From assembly GCA_023512835.1 (NCBI GenBank), contig CM042088.1, positions 57,409,579 to 57,473,578 of the forward strand: a stretch of DNA of 64,000 bases, written 5' to 3'. The position numbers and the translations under genes were made by a program. This stretch comes from Taxillus chinensis. Taxonomy: Eukaryota > Streptophyta > Magnoliopsida > Santalales > Loranthaceae. The notes under the pieces were generated by a model, which did not search any database, was not told where the DNA came from, and saw only the letters and a program-made list of their open reading frames with translations. This document shows, piece by piece, positions 32,903 to 44,669 of this stretch. The first letter of the stretch is position 1. The number at the start of each line of letters is the position of its first letter.

Positions 32903-34080
32903 ATGTCATCACTAACCATGAAGATCGATAAATTCACTGGCAAAAATAATTTTAGTCTATGGCGTATCAAGATGCGTGCGTTGTTGAAACAACAAGGGAT
33001 CTAGGCTCCGCTTGCTGAGAAACAACCTGTGACCGTAGAAGAATCTGAGTTGGCTATCATGGAGGAGAAAGCTTATTCGATAATTCTGCTTTGTTTGTCA
33101 GATGAAATTATTTGTGAAGTAGCAGATGAAGAATCTGCAGCAGGTCTGTGGCTGAAGTTGGAGAGTCTTTACATGACAAAATCTTTGATGAATAAGTTGC
33201 TTTTAAAGCAACGTTTGTTTTCTCTCCGAATGGATGAAGGTAAATCCTTAAAATACCACCTTGATGATTTGAATTCAATTTTGATGGATTTGTGGAATGT
33301 GGATGTCAAAATTAATGATAAGGATGCAACTCTTATATTACTTGTTTCTTTACCTCCTTCGTATGAGAATTTTGTGAATTCATTTGTTGTTGGAAAAGAA
33401 ACAATCAGTCTGAAAGAAGTCAGGTCAACACTCCATACATGTGAGCTTCGTCACAAGGCATCAAGAACTAGTTCTGATAATTCTAGTGGCCTGGTTGTTA
33501 TGAATTCTGAGAAGTTTAGGGGTCATCAGTCATATAAGAATAACAACAGAAATAGAGGTAATATCAATTACACAGATTTGCAACTACTGTAAGGAACGTG
33601 GACATTGGAAAAATTAGTGTCCGAAGAAGCAGGCAAGAGAAAATAATGCAAAAAAAAAGGTTGCAGCTATATCAAAGATGGATACCTCATTTGAATCTGA
33701 TTTGGTTTTGATTGCTGCTAATCAGTCTCACCCGATAGATACTTGGGTGATGGACTCAGGTTGTTCTTATCATATGACTCCAAACAGGAAGTGGTTCTCA
33801 ACATATGAGAAAATCAATGGTGGAAACGTCATTATGGGCAATGATACCATGTGCAAAGCAATAGGTATTGGTTCAGTCCAGATTCAGATGCATGATGGTG
33901 TCGTCAGAACACTCACCAATGTTCGGCATGTTCCACAACTGAAGAAAAATCTCATATCCTTGGGTACTCTGGATCAGTTGGGCTGCAAAGGTTCATTTGA
34001 AGGTGGAGTCTTGAAGGTAATTAGAGGTTCCTTGGTAGTAATGATAGGAGTTAAGCAAAATACTCTCTATATTCTATAAG
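32903..34080 (+). pseudogene. gag and protease of the deleted copia element
   Basis: The ATG at 32903 starts MSSLTMKIDKFTGKNNFSLW, the usual gag opening of this lineage. A TAG at 33002 fits CAG to TAG. 33029-33592 is an open UBN2 gag. A frame change places the zinc knuckle (CNYCKERGHW, with a stop before its last Cys) near 33577-33620. The protease runs 33678-34079 with an intact D-S-G (WVMDSGCSYHMT) near 33745, ending in NTLYIL. Pre-integrase remnants follow to 34203. Confidence 0.88.
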
Positions 34081-34203
34081 GAACTACAGTTTCTGGTTCT
34101 GTAGTTGTATCAGGCCAAATTGTGGCATATGCATCTTGGACATATCAATGAAAAGGAGATGACAATTCTGAGTAAGCAGAGTCTTCTTGAAGGCCATCAA
34201 ACT

Positions 34204-34830
34204 TGTTAGGATCTGGTCAAGATGCAGGCCCACCCGCATGTCACAATATTGTCCGCTTTGGGCTCGCCACATCAGCCAGCACGGCTTTAAAATGCGTTGT
34301 GACATTTTTGGGCCTGCTTTACCATATAAGCTTCTTGACTTCTCCTTTTTCTTCCGATATGGGACACAATTTCCCAACAATCTCCCCCTTGTCACATATT
34401 GAACTACAGTATAGGCTAGAGATGCACCTATGAAACTGATGAGCTACCACCATGTGGGCCGTCATGGGAGCTCCCCCTTAATGTACATTCTGATTGAGAG
34501 CAAACTGATTCGATCACCTGAAGACAAGGATTTGTATTCCATAATCAGATACCGCCGCACACTACGAGACACGTTGCTCGGCCACAGACTACACCGAGAA
34601 GACTTTCGATATAATGGAATACCAGACGGAGACAACCAGGCTCTGATATCAGTTTGTTAGGATCTGGTCAAGACGTAGGCCTACCCGCATGTCATAATAT
34701 TGTTCGCTCTGGTCTCGCCACATCGGCCCACACGGCTTTAAAACACGTGGTGACATTTTTGGGCCTACTTTACCATATAAGCTTCTTGACTTCTCCTTTT
34801 TCTTCTGATATGGGACCCAATTTCCCAACA
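34204..34830 (-). mobile_element. TRIM (miniature LTR retrotransposon) inside copia
   Basis: Two 176-bp terminal repeats (34204-34379 and 34655-34830) flank only 275 bases. On the minus strand the order is TGTTGGGAAATTGGG..., a PBS at 34638-34654 (AAACTGATATCAGAGCC) and a purine tract at 34381-34392 next to the other repeat. Flanks are AAACT and AGACT. There is no coding sequence. The family is non-autonomous and moves with enzymes supplied by others. Confidence 0.88.
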
Positions 34831-35324
34831 AGACTATTGTTTTGGATTTCTGTAAGCACTATGTATTTGAAAGGCTTAAGCAAATTCAGTTTAAAGATGT
34901 TTTGGATGGACAGAGGTCCATAGCTGGTTATGTCTTCATTGTAGACAGTTCTGTTGTCAGTTGGAAGGCTATTTTACAGCCATCAGTAGCTCTGTCAACA
35001 ACTGAAGTTGAATATACGGCGTTGACAATAGCAGCAAAAGAAGACATCTGGTTGAAGGGATTGGTTAATGATTTGGGGTTGCAGTAAGACCAAGAAACTG
35101 TGTTTTGTGATAGCTTGAGTGCTATCTGCTTGGCAAAAGACCAAGTGCATCATGAGAGGACTAAACACATTGATGTCAGATATCACTTTATTTGTAATGA
35201 AAGAAGAATCAGTGTGAAGAAAATCGGCACCAAGGATAACCCAGCTGATATGTTTACTAAACCAGTTCCATTGGGCAAGTTTAAGCATTGTCTTGACTTG
35301 TTCAATGTCTACAGTTTGATTTAG
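34831..35324 (+). pseudogene. Pre-integrase end fused to RNase H of the deleted copia element
   Basis: 34831-34895 reads KTIVLDFCKHYVFERLKQIQF, the end of the pre-integrase zinc region. It continues without a break into RNase H (DGQRSIAGYVFIVDSSVVSW, STTEVEYTALTIAAKEDIWL). After a TAA at 35085 comes [24 protein letters not shown] and the PADMFTKP end. About 3 kb of integrase and RT normally between them are missing. Confidence 0.88.
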
Positions 35325-35413
35325 CCCGTGGCGGGCTGGTAGCGGCAGATACAGGTTTATCACTATGCTTTTTTTGTTAAGGATTTGTTGGCTTTTATGT
35401 CAAGGTGGAGATT

Positions 35414-36031
35414 TGTAAGCTGCCGTAAAAGAAAAGATGGAAGAAAAGGAAAGTAGGGTATATGTATATACCCACCGAATCCTTTTTTTTAGTGTGCCCA
35501 ATTAAAAGGTGTCGCAAGTATTTTTCTCTCTCGCGATTGTGCAGTGCTGACCTACATATACACAGCGCCGTTCTGTATTTATCTCCTAGCATCGAACTCT
35601 CTCTTCTCCTTGGTAGAAGCTGCGACGACGGAGTCTCCCACACCTGTGGGATCTGGATCTGTAACATCTGAAGCTGTCTGTCTCCCTCTGCACAGGTGTT
35701 CGACGCCTGTGGGGATCTATACCATCTGTGCTGCTTCGGTATTCTGCAGCAATTTGTTTTCAAGGTAGCTGTTCTGTTCTGCAATCTGTTCTGGCTGTGC
35801 AGTCTGTCGGTGAAACTGTTTCTCTCCACTATCTATTCTATTTTTCTATAATCTATTCTGTGCTATCTAAATATCTGATAATCTGTAATTTGTACTCCTC
35901 TTTGATATAGTGAATTATTCTGCCGCTGCCCTTGGACGTAACCCTATTCTGGGGTTAACCACGTAAATCTGATGTTCTTGTTTGTGGTGTGATTTTCTGT
36001 TTTCTGTTTATTTGCTCAATTATTCCTAACA
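35414..36031 (+). repeat. 3' LTR of the deleted copia element
   Basis: Starts TGTAAGCTGCCG after the purine tract 'caaggtggagatt' and ends ATTCCTAACA, followed by the TAATA duplication. Confidence 0.92.
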
Positions 36032-36084
36032 TAATATATGTGGGACAATTTTCATTGTTTTACCTTTGGTAATAATCTCCTACA

Positions 36085-36265
36085 GAGACAGCCTTGGACG
36101 GTGAGGTTCTGGAACAGAGTCGTCTCGTGGGGAGCTGGAGTAAAATTGCTAGAGAGGTAGTGCTGAGGCTTGGACGATCGTGCAATGAGCTTCTCCATCA
36201 GGCCCACTGCCTTGGCTTTGAGCTCTCCCTGAGGATTTGGGTCCACCTTCATGATCCCATCTCCA
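36085..36265 (-). pseudogene. Carotenoid-cleavage-dioxygenase-like first-exon fragment
   Basis: On the minus strand this reads DGDGIMKVDPNPQGELKAK, then GLMEKLIARSSKPQHYLSSN and FTPAPHETTLFQNL. The pattern (G-x-I-x-x-V-x-P-x-P, L-x-E-K-L-I, H-Y-L-S-x-N-F-x-P, E-T) follows the N-terminus of plant CCD1-type dioxygenases, which cleave carotenoids at the 9,10 bonds in the cytosol. No in-frame ATG precedes DGDG; ATGs at about 36272-36260 are out of frame, so the start is lost or MKVDP is the start. After GCL the frame leaves the family, possibly at a splice donor. No further CCD exon is visible in the window. The copia element begins ~55 bases further on. A gene relic, or the first exon of a gene cut off by insertions. 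Confidence 0.5.
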
Positions 36266-36270
36266 TCGCA

Positions 36271-36423
36271 GCTGCTGTGACTCAGCGAGTGTGAGCGTGT
36301 TTTGGGGGATTTATGTAATCAGGCGGGATAACGGTCAGGTGGAGAAGCATGGAGGGCCACCCGCGATGAACCCGGTGGCCTGTGATTGTGCTGCTGTGAC
36401 TCAGCGAGTGTGAGCGTGTTTTG
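36271..36423. repeat. 34-bp direct repeat pair
   Basis: A block beginning 'gctgctgtgactcagcgagt' and ending in 'gcgtgtttt' occurs at 36271-36304 and again at 36390-36423, 119 bases apart. It lies just upstream of the CCD-like fragment. Confidence 0.85.
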
Positions 36424-36613
36424 TCAATATTTGTTTCAAAAATCAATCATTAGATTGAATATTTATATAGTATATATTATGAATGTAAAATTTTAAGGCG
36501 ATCTAACAGTTAATTTTTGTGTAAATTTAACCGTTAGATCGTCTTAAAATTTTACAGACATGATACATACTACATGAATATTCAATCTAATGGTTGATTT
36601 TTGAAACAAATAT
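36424..36613. mobile_element. Foldback MITE (long inverted repeat)
   Basis: About 85-base arms pair around a short loop: 'atatttgtttcaaaaatcaa' at the left and its complement at the right, and 'gatctaacagttaa' against 'ttaaccgttagatc' near the centre. Almost the whole element is self-complementary. No ORF. The superfamily is unresolved; a Mutator-like foldback is possible. Confidence 0.75.
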
Positions 36614-36988
36614 CAACAGAGATTCGAAATAAGTCGATCACCACGATTGTGAGCTAACCTTGTTCACCATCAAATCCAAACTCTATTTTTTCTATGTATT
36701 GTGTTCTAAAATTTTTTGGAATTGCATTCTTACTCAAAGCAAACGATCATGGACATATCATAGCTTATAATTTAGAATTTGTGAGAATTTATAAAAAACA
36801 CATATCCAAAACACATGTTTGTGGCAAGGAAAATAATCGAAACAAGATTCTTGTAGCAAAAATATTGACAAAGGCACAGACAAACTGAAGAGGGCAAGAG
36901 AAGGGTCGGCAACGTGTTAGACAAACCCTTGTTCTATTTTATTTTATTTTTTTGGTTTGAATAAAAGAGTATATTTACATGATTGCTC
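36614..36988. other. Unassigned AT-rich spacer
   Basis: No convincing ORF, repeat or element was recognised. Confidence 0.5.
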
Positions 36989-36991
36989 TAA

Positions 36992-37404
36992 GAGCACTAG
37001 CATCAGGTACCCTATTGGTTTCCCTACATTTATAGTTTTAAACTACTTTTTGATTCTTTATACAAATATATATTACAATAGATTCTCTAAATCAAACTCT
37101 ATATTATTAAAATAATATTTTATATCACTTATTTTATTTAATAATAATTTTTTATAATTTAATATGAAATAAAAATTAATGTTATGGGAAACGTGAAGGA
37201 GAGAAGTGAGAAAATTTTTAAATATAATTTAATAATTATAGAGAGTGAATAGTACTTCCCAATATATTGGGAAACACTCTACAAACCCCATAGAGAAAGT
37301 TATATATAGGGTATCTGCTGTTGGAATGATTTTATGACTTTTTAACTTTTTTTCTTCTAAATTTAGGGAAACAAACTTATATAGAGAATCTGCTACTAGT
37401 GCTC
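36992..37404 (+). mobile_element. Tourist-like MITE (PIF/Harbinger type), copy 1
   Basis: Ends are GAGCACTAGCATCAGG and its near-complement ATCTGCTACTAGTGCTC. Flanked by TAA on both sides (36989-36991 and 37405-37407), the 3-bp duplication of PIF/Harbinger elements. An inverted copy of nearly the same length lies at 56045-56458. No ORF. Confidence 0.85.
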
Positions 37405-37407
37405 TAA

Positions 37408-37793
37408 GAGCATTTACAACAATTTTGGTATTTTTATCCCTATTTTGGGGATAAATAGTAAATAATTTTCTTATTTTTCAAAAACATCAAATATTTCATT
37501 CCTCATTTCTATTTACATTTATTATTTAATTCATTTTATATTATTTCTCTATCATCCTTTCATTTATTATAACCAATCAAAAAGTTACAAGCTTAATAAT
37601 GTATATTTAAAAATTATAGGGAAAGTATTTAAAGATAAATAGTGAATCCCCAAATATATGGATTTACTATTCATTTCCTATGCCTATATCCTATTTTAGG
37701 GAACCTACTGTAAATGTGTTTTTAATAATTTTGTATAGTTTTTCCCTAAATTATAGGAAAATTTAGATTATAAGAAAGCTACTGTGAATGCTC
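37408..37793. mobile_element. Tourist-like MITE chained to the previous one
   Basis: Ends GAGCATTTACAA and TACTGTGAATGCTC. Flanked by TAA at 37405-37407, shared with the preceding MITE, and TAA at 37794-37796. AT-rich, non-coding. Confidence 0.75.
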
Positions 37794-37796
37794 TAA

Positions 37797-38186
37797 GATA
37801 AGAACTTAAGGTATATCAAGGAATATTAAAATAATATTCTTTTTTTACTCTATTTTCTATTTATTACAGCTATTTAAAAATATACTTCTATCAACCAAAA
37901 TATAAAAAAGTATAATTTTTTTAAAAAGTAATAAAAAATTTCAAAATAATAAAAAAAATACTATTCATTTCTTATTTTAAAACCACAATTCAAATGTGAA
38001 TATGTTTTAATGTTTTTTTTAAAAAATTATTATTATATTTAAAAAAATAAATTTAAGGAATCCACCATAAATGCTCTAAGAAGCCCACCTATTCCAATTC
38101 AACAGTATAAATTACGCCCAACAATCACATGCGGTTGTTAAAGTTTCTCTTGCACCTTAGTTACACTACACTTTACTCACCCCAAA
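37797..38186. other. AT-rich MITE remnant and spacer
   Basis: A right end of the same MITE type (ccataaatgctctaa) is at about 38064-38078, but no left end is visible. The rest holds nothing recognisable. Confidence 0.4.
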
Positions 38187-39271
38187 TATGACATTCACTT
38201 GAATTTTCTATATAAATTTTAAAATTTTTAGCTAAAAATAATATTTTAAAATTTTATTATAAATTTTACTCATTATCAAAAAAGCCATCTGCATCTCATT
38301 TCATATAATTTTTTTATTCTATTAAAATAATATTCTTATATTTAGGAACAGATCTAGATAATTTAATTAGAAAAAATCAAAATACAATGTATTTTAGAAA
38401 AAAGTTTTTGAAATTGAGATATCAAAAATAATTTTACAATCTAATTTAAGTCTATATCACATGCGATGTTGATCGAATAGAAATTAAATTTTAACAAAAA
38501 ATATTAAGAAATTTTTTTAGTATATAGTTACATAATTTTGGTAAAGGAGATGATCTAATTATATGCTGTGTGAGCCATATTTAAAGAAAAGGAAGGCTGA
38601 TCCGAACTCAATCCGAAAATATTTATTTCAATCCAATCCAGGGATTTAAGCAGTTTGAGACGGATCAGATCAGGACGAATTGGGACGAATCATCATTTTT
38701 TGTATTATATTTCTTTAAAATTTTGGATCCAATAACTTATCAAGACGAATCAAATTGTACCGAAATAGCCTAGTTAGGACGGGTTGAGTTGGTTTTGTCA
38801 TTCCTAATCATATAATTAGGGCAAGTATTGGCCCACCACTCCTTTGAAAAGGAAGGCCAGAGGATCGTATGAATCCTATGCCATATTTAAAGACGACTTG
38901 GACAAAGTTTTAAATCACCTACCTACATCGTGAGGCTTTCCATCAAAATACGATAAGTGCTCATATGAATCATATACCAAATTTATATTCTTCAAAAATG
39001 GGAGGGGAGTCCAACCGATCCCCCCTATATCGGTCTCTGCTGATAGTCTTTCTTTCTTATATTTTCCTCTCTATTCTACTTATTATAACTATTCAAAAAT
39101 CAACATGCATCAAAAATAATAAAAAAATTATAAAAAGAAACTTTTGGACAATAAATAATTAATTCCTAAACATAAAAAATACCATTCATTTCCTATATTC
39201 AAATCATATTTTAAAGAAATTAATCAAGAATCATTATTATCAAAACCCTAAAAACGCTAATGTGAATGCTC
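38187..39271. mobile_element. AT-rich MITE split by an unidentified insertion
   Basis: The left half (38187-38345) and right half (about 39045-39271) both match the MITE beginning at 51532. The right end is TGTGAATGCTC followed by TTA. The middle ~700 bases (38346-39044) are unrelated and contain repeated 'ggacgaat' words; no element could be assigned to them. Confidence 0.5.
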
Positions 39272-39274
39272 TTA

Positions 39275-39573
39275 TTGTACCATCTATTATAAGTTCTTTA
39301 ACAAAAACAAATACTAATAAATATCTGACATGCATTCAATAATCATCCATTTTTATCATAACATTATTGAACCAAAATTTTGAACAAATTTGTTAATCTT
39401 GTATATTATTTTCTATGTAACTATCTATAATAAAATTATATTCTATTCATTATTTTAAAATATAAATTTTACTTAATAGAGGTCATTTCATTATATAGAT
39501 TTAAAACACATTTTAAAAATTAAATACATATAGAGGTCAACTTAGTATATTAAACAAGAGGCATAGCAATCAA
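39275..39573. other. Unassigned AT-rich spacer
   Basis: Nothing recognisable on either strand. Confidence 0.5.
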
Positions 39574-40202
39574 AGGGGTGCCAAAGCATAAGGGTGAAAT
39601 AAGTTCGATTTGGGTTAGTCTAAGCCATTTTTAATACCAATTTAATGTGTTTCAATTTGAACAAAATCAAACCAAACCAAATCTATTGCTTAAACTAAGT
39701 CAAACCGAACCAAACTGATTCGATTTAGTTCGATTAGGTTTGAACTGGTGATTTAAAATATTATCAGTTTAGATCGATTTGAGTCGATTTGGTTCATCAT
39801 TTTTTGAGTTCTTAAAAGTTAAAATGATATAAAATAAAAAAAATAAAATATTTATGCATATCAGTACTAATATATGTTAAATTTATAATTATAAGTCTTA
39901 AAATTATATAATATAATTCACAAACACAACATATCATATATTACTAAACAATCTTAAATAAATAAATCTTAAAATATAAAATATAAATATAAATAAAGTA
40001 AATAACAATATTATTCAGTTCGATTCGGTATAAATCATGATTTTGAAATCCCAAACCAAATCAAACCGAAATATTATTCGGTTTCGAAACAAACCAAATT
40101 AAATTGATTTTTGTTCGATTTCTACAGTTTGATAAATTGACAGTTTTGATAGATTGATTTGGATCAATTTCGATGGTTTAGTGGTTTAAAGTTATACCCC
40201 TA
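39574..40202. mobile_element. Possible hAT-like MITE rich in AAACCGAA/TTCGGTTT words
   Basis: The ends AGGGGTGCCAAAG and TATACCCCT form a short inverted pair. Inside, 'aaaccgaacc', 'ttcgattt' and 'ggtttgg' words recur on both strands. A flanking 8-bp duplication is not clear. Non-coding. Confidence 0.4.
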
Positions 40203-40499
40203 CCAAAATAGTCTAAAAAACCACGCTAAAAAGCCTTGAGATTTGCATCTCTCCTCTCCCTCTCCCCCAAACAAAAACTAAAGGTAGTTGCACAGTTATA
40301 TTTGCAAGCCTTCCCCAAGTCAGCCTAGTCTTTCTTGATACAAAAGAACGAGAGGTGGGGCCATATAAATAGCATTTTATATTCTCCACCAGACTCTTGA
40401 AACATGTTGGTGTTTAATAGTTTGCGAAAAATATGAAATCACCAAAGATGGACCAATTCAATTGAACTAGCTACAGCTGGAATTCATCTTTAAGCATTA
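40203..40499. other. Unassigned spacer
   Basis: Pyrimidine-rich and AT-rich sequence without ORFs, RNA genes or recognised repeats. Confidence 0.5.
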
Positions 40500-40502
40500 T
40501 AA

Positions 40503-40780
40503 GAGCATTCACAGTGGAATAACTAAATGTTTTAATAAATTTATTTTCATGAAATAATATTAGCCATAGATTTAACTTGAGATTCGTTTTTTAACTTAAA
40601 TTTTTATTAAAGATCAAACTTTGAGGCATCAACTAACCAAATTTGGCTAGCTAGTGCCTCGAACTTTGAAATTTTAATAAAATTTATAATAAAGTTCAAA
40701 TCTCAAATCGATTTTGTGGTCAATATTACTCTATTTAACCAAAGTTATTGAAATATTTGGCTATTCCACTATGAATGCTC
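40503..40780. mobile_element. Tourist-like MITE, 278 bp
   Basis: Ends GAGCATTCACAGTGGAATA and its near-complement TATTCCACTATGAATGCTC form long terminal inverted repeats. Flanked by TAA (40500-40502 and 40781-40783). Much of the interior is also inverted-repetitive. Confidence 0.85.
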
Positions 40781-40783
40781 TAA

Positions 40784-41504
40784 AAGCACAAATCTCCGGG
40801 CTAATTCCACTATGGAACAAAGTGGAAGTTAGTGGTAACATAGTTCAATCACAATCAAAAATAACCTGTAAATGAAGAACATAATGAATTATCTTCTCAA
40901 TGACATGCCAGGATGACATGAAACACTAGGGAAAATACATTAGAAAGATAATATTATATAATTATTATATATTAATAATTATGATATCATTATTGATTTG
41001 GTGACACTTTTTAGATGAGGAACCATTATTGGATATTCAAGAAATTTTCTATTTTGCTTATGAGTATTTAATTGATTTTGACGCATCCTTAGAAAGGTGC
41101 AATAGATTGACATTGAACGTGATATAAAATTAAGAAAAAGATCAAAAATGATTTGACTAAAACTGATAATAAAAAAATTAGGATTACTAGATTAGAAAGA
41201 AAACATAGTGGCCGATAAGAATATTTGAAAGATAAAGATTCATATTTTGAATCCAATATAAAATTTTATTTGTCTTGATTTATTAGCCATTTTTATCTGA
41301 TTAGGATTATGACTTGTTAATTTAATTAGTATTTAATACCTCCATCACACATAAAATACTACTTAGTAAAATATAATGAATAACACTTAATTATTAAGAA
41401 ATAATAAATATTATTCATTAGTTTTCATTACTATTATGTACCATGAATCTATGTTTTAAATTCATTCAACTAATATAATACATGAACTTTTCTAATATAC
41501 AATG
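40784..41504. other. Unassigned AT-rich spacer
   Basis: No coding potential, RNA gene or repeat recognised in about 720 bases. Confidence 0.5.
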
Positions 41505-41960
41505 TGTTGAGATAACATGGTCAAAATAGTTGTTTTGAGTAACTTGAGCCGAAATAACATCATCGAAATATTAATATTAAAATGATAGTCAAATCAACAA
41601 TTTCAAACACCAGGTGGATTGTTTCGACCATGTAGAATTTGTTGGCGTTGTTTCCATTTTTTGGATTTATTTATTTATTTTAATTATTAGCATTAGGGTT
41701 ATCAATGTAATCAGCATTTACATATATATAAAGGCATCAAAGTCATGTTTTTATACATTCTAGATATTAATTAATTTGTTCTTAGCGTTTTTCCTTATTT
41801 TTTGGTACTTTCTAGTTAATTACTTAAAAACATATTATTAGAGTTTGAATAAATTTTGTTATGCTTCCCTAAAGAATTGATTTCTCAAATTTGTGGGTGA
41901 TATTCGGATTGACTTGATTTGTTGTTGAATTTTAATCAAAATCCTCAATGACATTGAAAA
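41505..41960 (+). repeat. 5' LTR of the old gypsy element (approximate)
   Basis: Shares an ordered set of blocks with 46673-47540: 'attattagcatt', 'atataaa.gcatcaaa', 'attaattaattt', 'ttaattactta'. The start is TGTTGAGATAACATGG. The end is not sharply defined. Confidence 0.6.
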
Positions 41961-42399
41961 TTTCGCAATCAAAGATTCATGATACGAATTGTTCATATTG
42001 AGTTTCATCTTTCTTCATATTCACTTTCACGAAGATCTATGGGGGAAAGAAACGAGAATGAACAAAAAATGATTTGAAGCCTTGAAAGAGTATCAAGATA
42101 GAATTTTTTATTTTATATTTGATCCGACAAAATATCTATCATACATCTATATAGGCCAAACAACGAGACAATCAAGAAACTTGATCATCTATTAGTAGCA
42201 AAAAAGGAAAAGGAACCAATAGGTGGTCAACGAACTCCAAGGGGATGACAAGGATCATGTAAATTATGGTGAGGGGCAGAATCCTCAACTAGAAGAATAG
42301 CCCAAATCGATCGTCAATGGTGGCTTTAGGTGTGGTGGTCAAGTGGAACACGGGCCTTATGTAATGGAACACTGGTTACATGATGAAGATCCCAATGGC

Positions 42400-43446
42400 A
42401 AAATAGATGATGCATTTAAAGAAGATGCAGGTTTTGAATGAGCGCTTCGTGACTAGAGGATGAATTATGGGAAACAAAGGGAACCAAGGAGAGGTGTTAA
42501 TGACTTCAAAGATGATTAGCAAAGCATAAGGTCGAGATCCTAGAAAACCAAAATTTGATTTTCACACTTCAAGGATGGATATCCACATGTTTGATTAGAC
42601 AAGGTGGACCACTACTTCCGATCATATGACATAGTAAGGGTCAATCAAGTTGCAACGATTTGCATCTACCTTGGTAGAAAAGACAATAACTAATGGAGAT
42701 GGATCAAGGCTTAATGAGTGAGATAATTGGGATGGATAGCTTTCAAACAAGAATTCGTATCTCAATGAAGACCATCACTATTTGTCAACCATCATGGATA
42801 ACTTGCCAAGGTCAAACACGATGGAAAGGTAGCAGTGTACATTGGAGAGTTTCATCCACTCCAAATTCTAGTTAGAGAATAGTCGGAGGAGCCACTACTA
42901 GGAACCTTCACTAAAGTGTTGAAGTCGTGGTTAGCAAGAGAACTGAAATTGAAGGAGCCTCAGAGATTGTCCAAAGCAATAAGGACGACCAAGATTTCAT
43001 AGGATAGTTACAAGGATAAGAAGGCGAGTTAAAAAGAGTTATGGGGCAAAACTTTCAAATTGGAATCCAACACTAAAAGGAAGGGAACCATTGAGGATGG
43101 TTCCAAGAAGGATAACAAAGAAGTGGAGAAGCTCACAAAGAAAAAAGTTCAAGAGACTGAGAAAGTAGTGGAACAAATAACATCATTGTCACACTGAGAA
43201 AGTATTAATTGATGACTCAAGCAACTCATATGAAAATAGCATGATTATTCCTCCTCATTCATAATTGAGTGAGGAAGCCACTTCAAAAAGAAAAAGGATT
43301 AAAGGTTACTAAATTAGGAGAGAATCAATGTGAAGCTGAATTATCTCTCAATGTCATGTTAGGAATTTCTAAACCATTCACTATGAGGATCATGGCATTG
43401 ATTCATAAGTTTGAAGTTGCAATGCTTGTAAATTCTAGTTCCTCTC
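42400..43446 (+). pseudogene. gag and protease start of the old gypsy element
   Basis: Fragments in shifting frames give gypsy gag: KFDFHTS and DHYFRSYDI near 42550-42640, then VAVYIGEFHPLQ and LLGTFTKVLKSWLARELKLKEP near 42830-42960. 43269-43446 carries the protease start (QCEAELSLNVMLG and MLVNSSSSH, where the active D-S-G should stand). The reading stops at the hAT-like insertion. Confidence 0.7.
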
Positions 43447-44669
43447 ATCGTTCGAAAATATGAGCTAAGGTGCTACCTCAATACAGTGCCTCGCCGCCTT
43501 GGTAGCCAGGCGTCCTGACACGGATGCACTAAGCTAGACAATCTGCGAAGCCCGTTATGGGTAGTCAAGGCGGTCGCCTCACTGCTAGTACGCCCACCTC
43601 AGCCGCGTTAGGGGTTGAGGCAGCATATAGCTTAAGTTAAAAAAAAGAGGTATAAAATACAAATACCTCATTACGGGTTAATCTGATGCCAGATGATCAA
43701 ACGCGATCATGCCATCAATGGAAGACCTCGCCGACAGGTGACCTCTACTCCAAGATCGCGACGACAACCTCTACTCCATGATCGGGGACAACAACCTCTA
43801 CTCTCATTTCTCTTTGTTTTTTTCCTCGCTACTGCTGTCAGGTGTTCACACGATGAATATTAAATTATAGTCTGTGTTTGTGATATTAAATAATAAAATT
43901 ATTTCTGCAAGTGTTTTCTCAATTACCCAGTATAGATAATGTGAATATGTGATTATTAAATAATAAAATTATATTTATTTTAGATATTAACCAGTAAATT
44001 TGTGTTCAATAGACTTTTATTTGATAAATTTATAATAGTAGTTGTAATGAGGATGATTTATAGATATTTTATTTGATAGATTATTATTTATGAATAATAT
44101 ATATTTCTTTTATCACATGCGATTTGCACTTAAAGCAATAGGGTATCCCTTGCACCTTAAGTGCACCTAGCGCTTTTAACAATTTTGTCGTCGCCTCGCC
44201 AGACAACTGTCACTTGAGGTTTTTTTTTTTGAAAAGGAAAAGGACATTTTGATTGAATCAGAAGATGAACTAAAAATGGATGACCTTTCTAGTGAAAAAC
44301 CATTTGGGGATCCAAAATTTTGACCATTAGATGTGGATGACACTCTATTCAATGAAGATTAGAGTGTCTATTCGAGACCTTAAATTGTTTTGTTTTATTG
44401 AATATTTAAAATTGACTATTTCATCTTTGAGTGAGATTTCATTTTATCTTTTTAGTTTGATTTTATAAAGTGTGTAAGACTATTATGATTGTAAGACTAT
44501 TATATTTTTATAAAAGATGTGGAGAAATTTTTATTTTTAGTATAATAATATTTTTAGAATAAATTTGATTGTTTAAAGTTGAGGCACCTGCCACGACCGT
44601 ACTGAGGTGCTCGTATATCTGTACGGCCTTCGTCCGTACCGTTTCTGCCTCATGTATTTTGAACTTTGG
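43447..44669. mobile_element. hAT-like DNA transposon inside the gypsy protease
   Basis: Flanked by an exact 8-bp duplication TTCCTCTC (43439-43446 and 44670-44677), the hallmark of hAT elements. The ends form an imperfect inverted repeat (GTTCGAAAATATGAG against GTTCAAAATACATGAG), followed on both sides by GC-rich 'gcctcgccgcc' / 'ccgtttctgcctc' blocks. 44230-44360 gives acidic residues (ILIESEDELKMDDLSSEKPF) that may be the end of a lost transposase. No intact transposase, so non-autonomous. Confidence 0.8.

Larger units (their letters stand above)
32222..36031 (+). mobile_element. Ty1/copia element (Tork-like), internally deleted
   Basis: LTRs 32222-32850 and 35414-36031, PBS at 32852, and a perfect TAATA duplication (32217-32221 and 36032-36036). 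The inside holds gag, the zinc knuckle, protease and pre-integrase, then jumps to RNase H; integrase core and RT are missing. A 627-bp TRIM (34204-34830) sits in the pre-integrase region. LTRs look about 90% alike by eye. It lies next to a host-gene fragment at its right edge. Confidence 0.92.
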
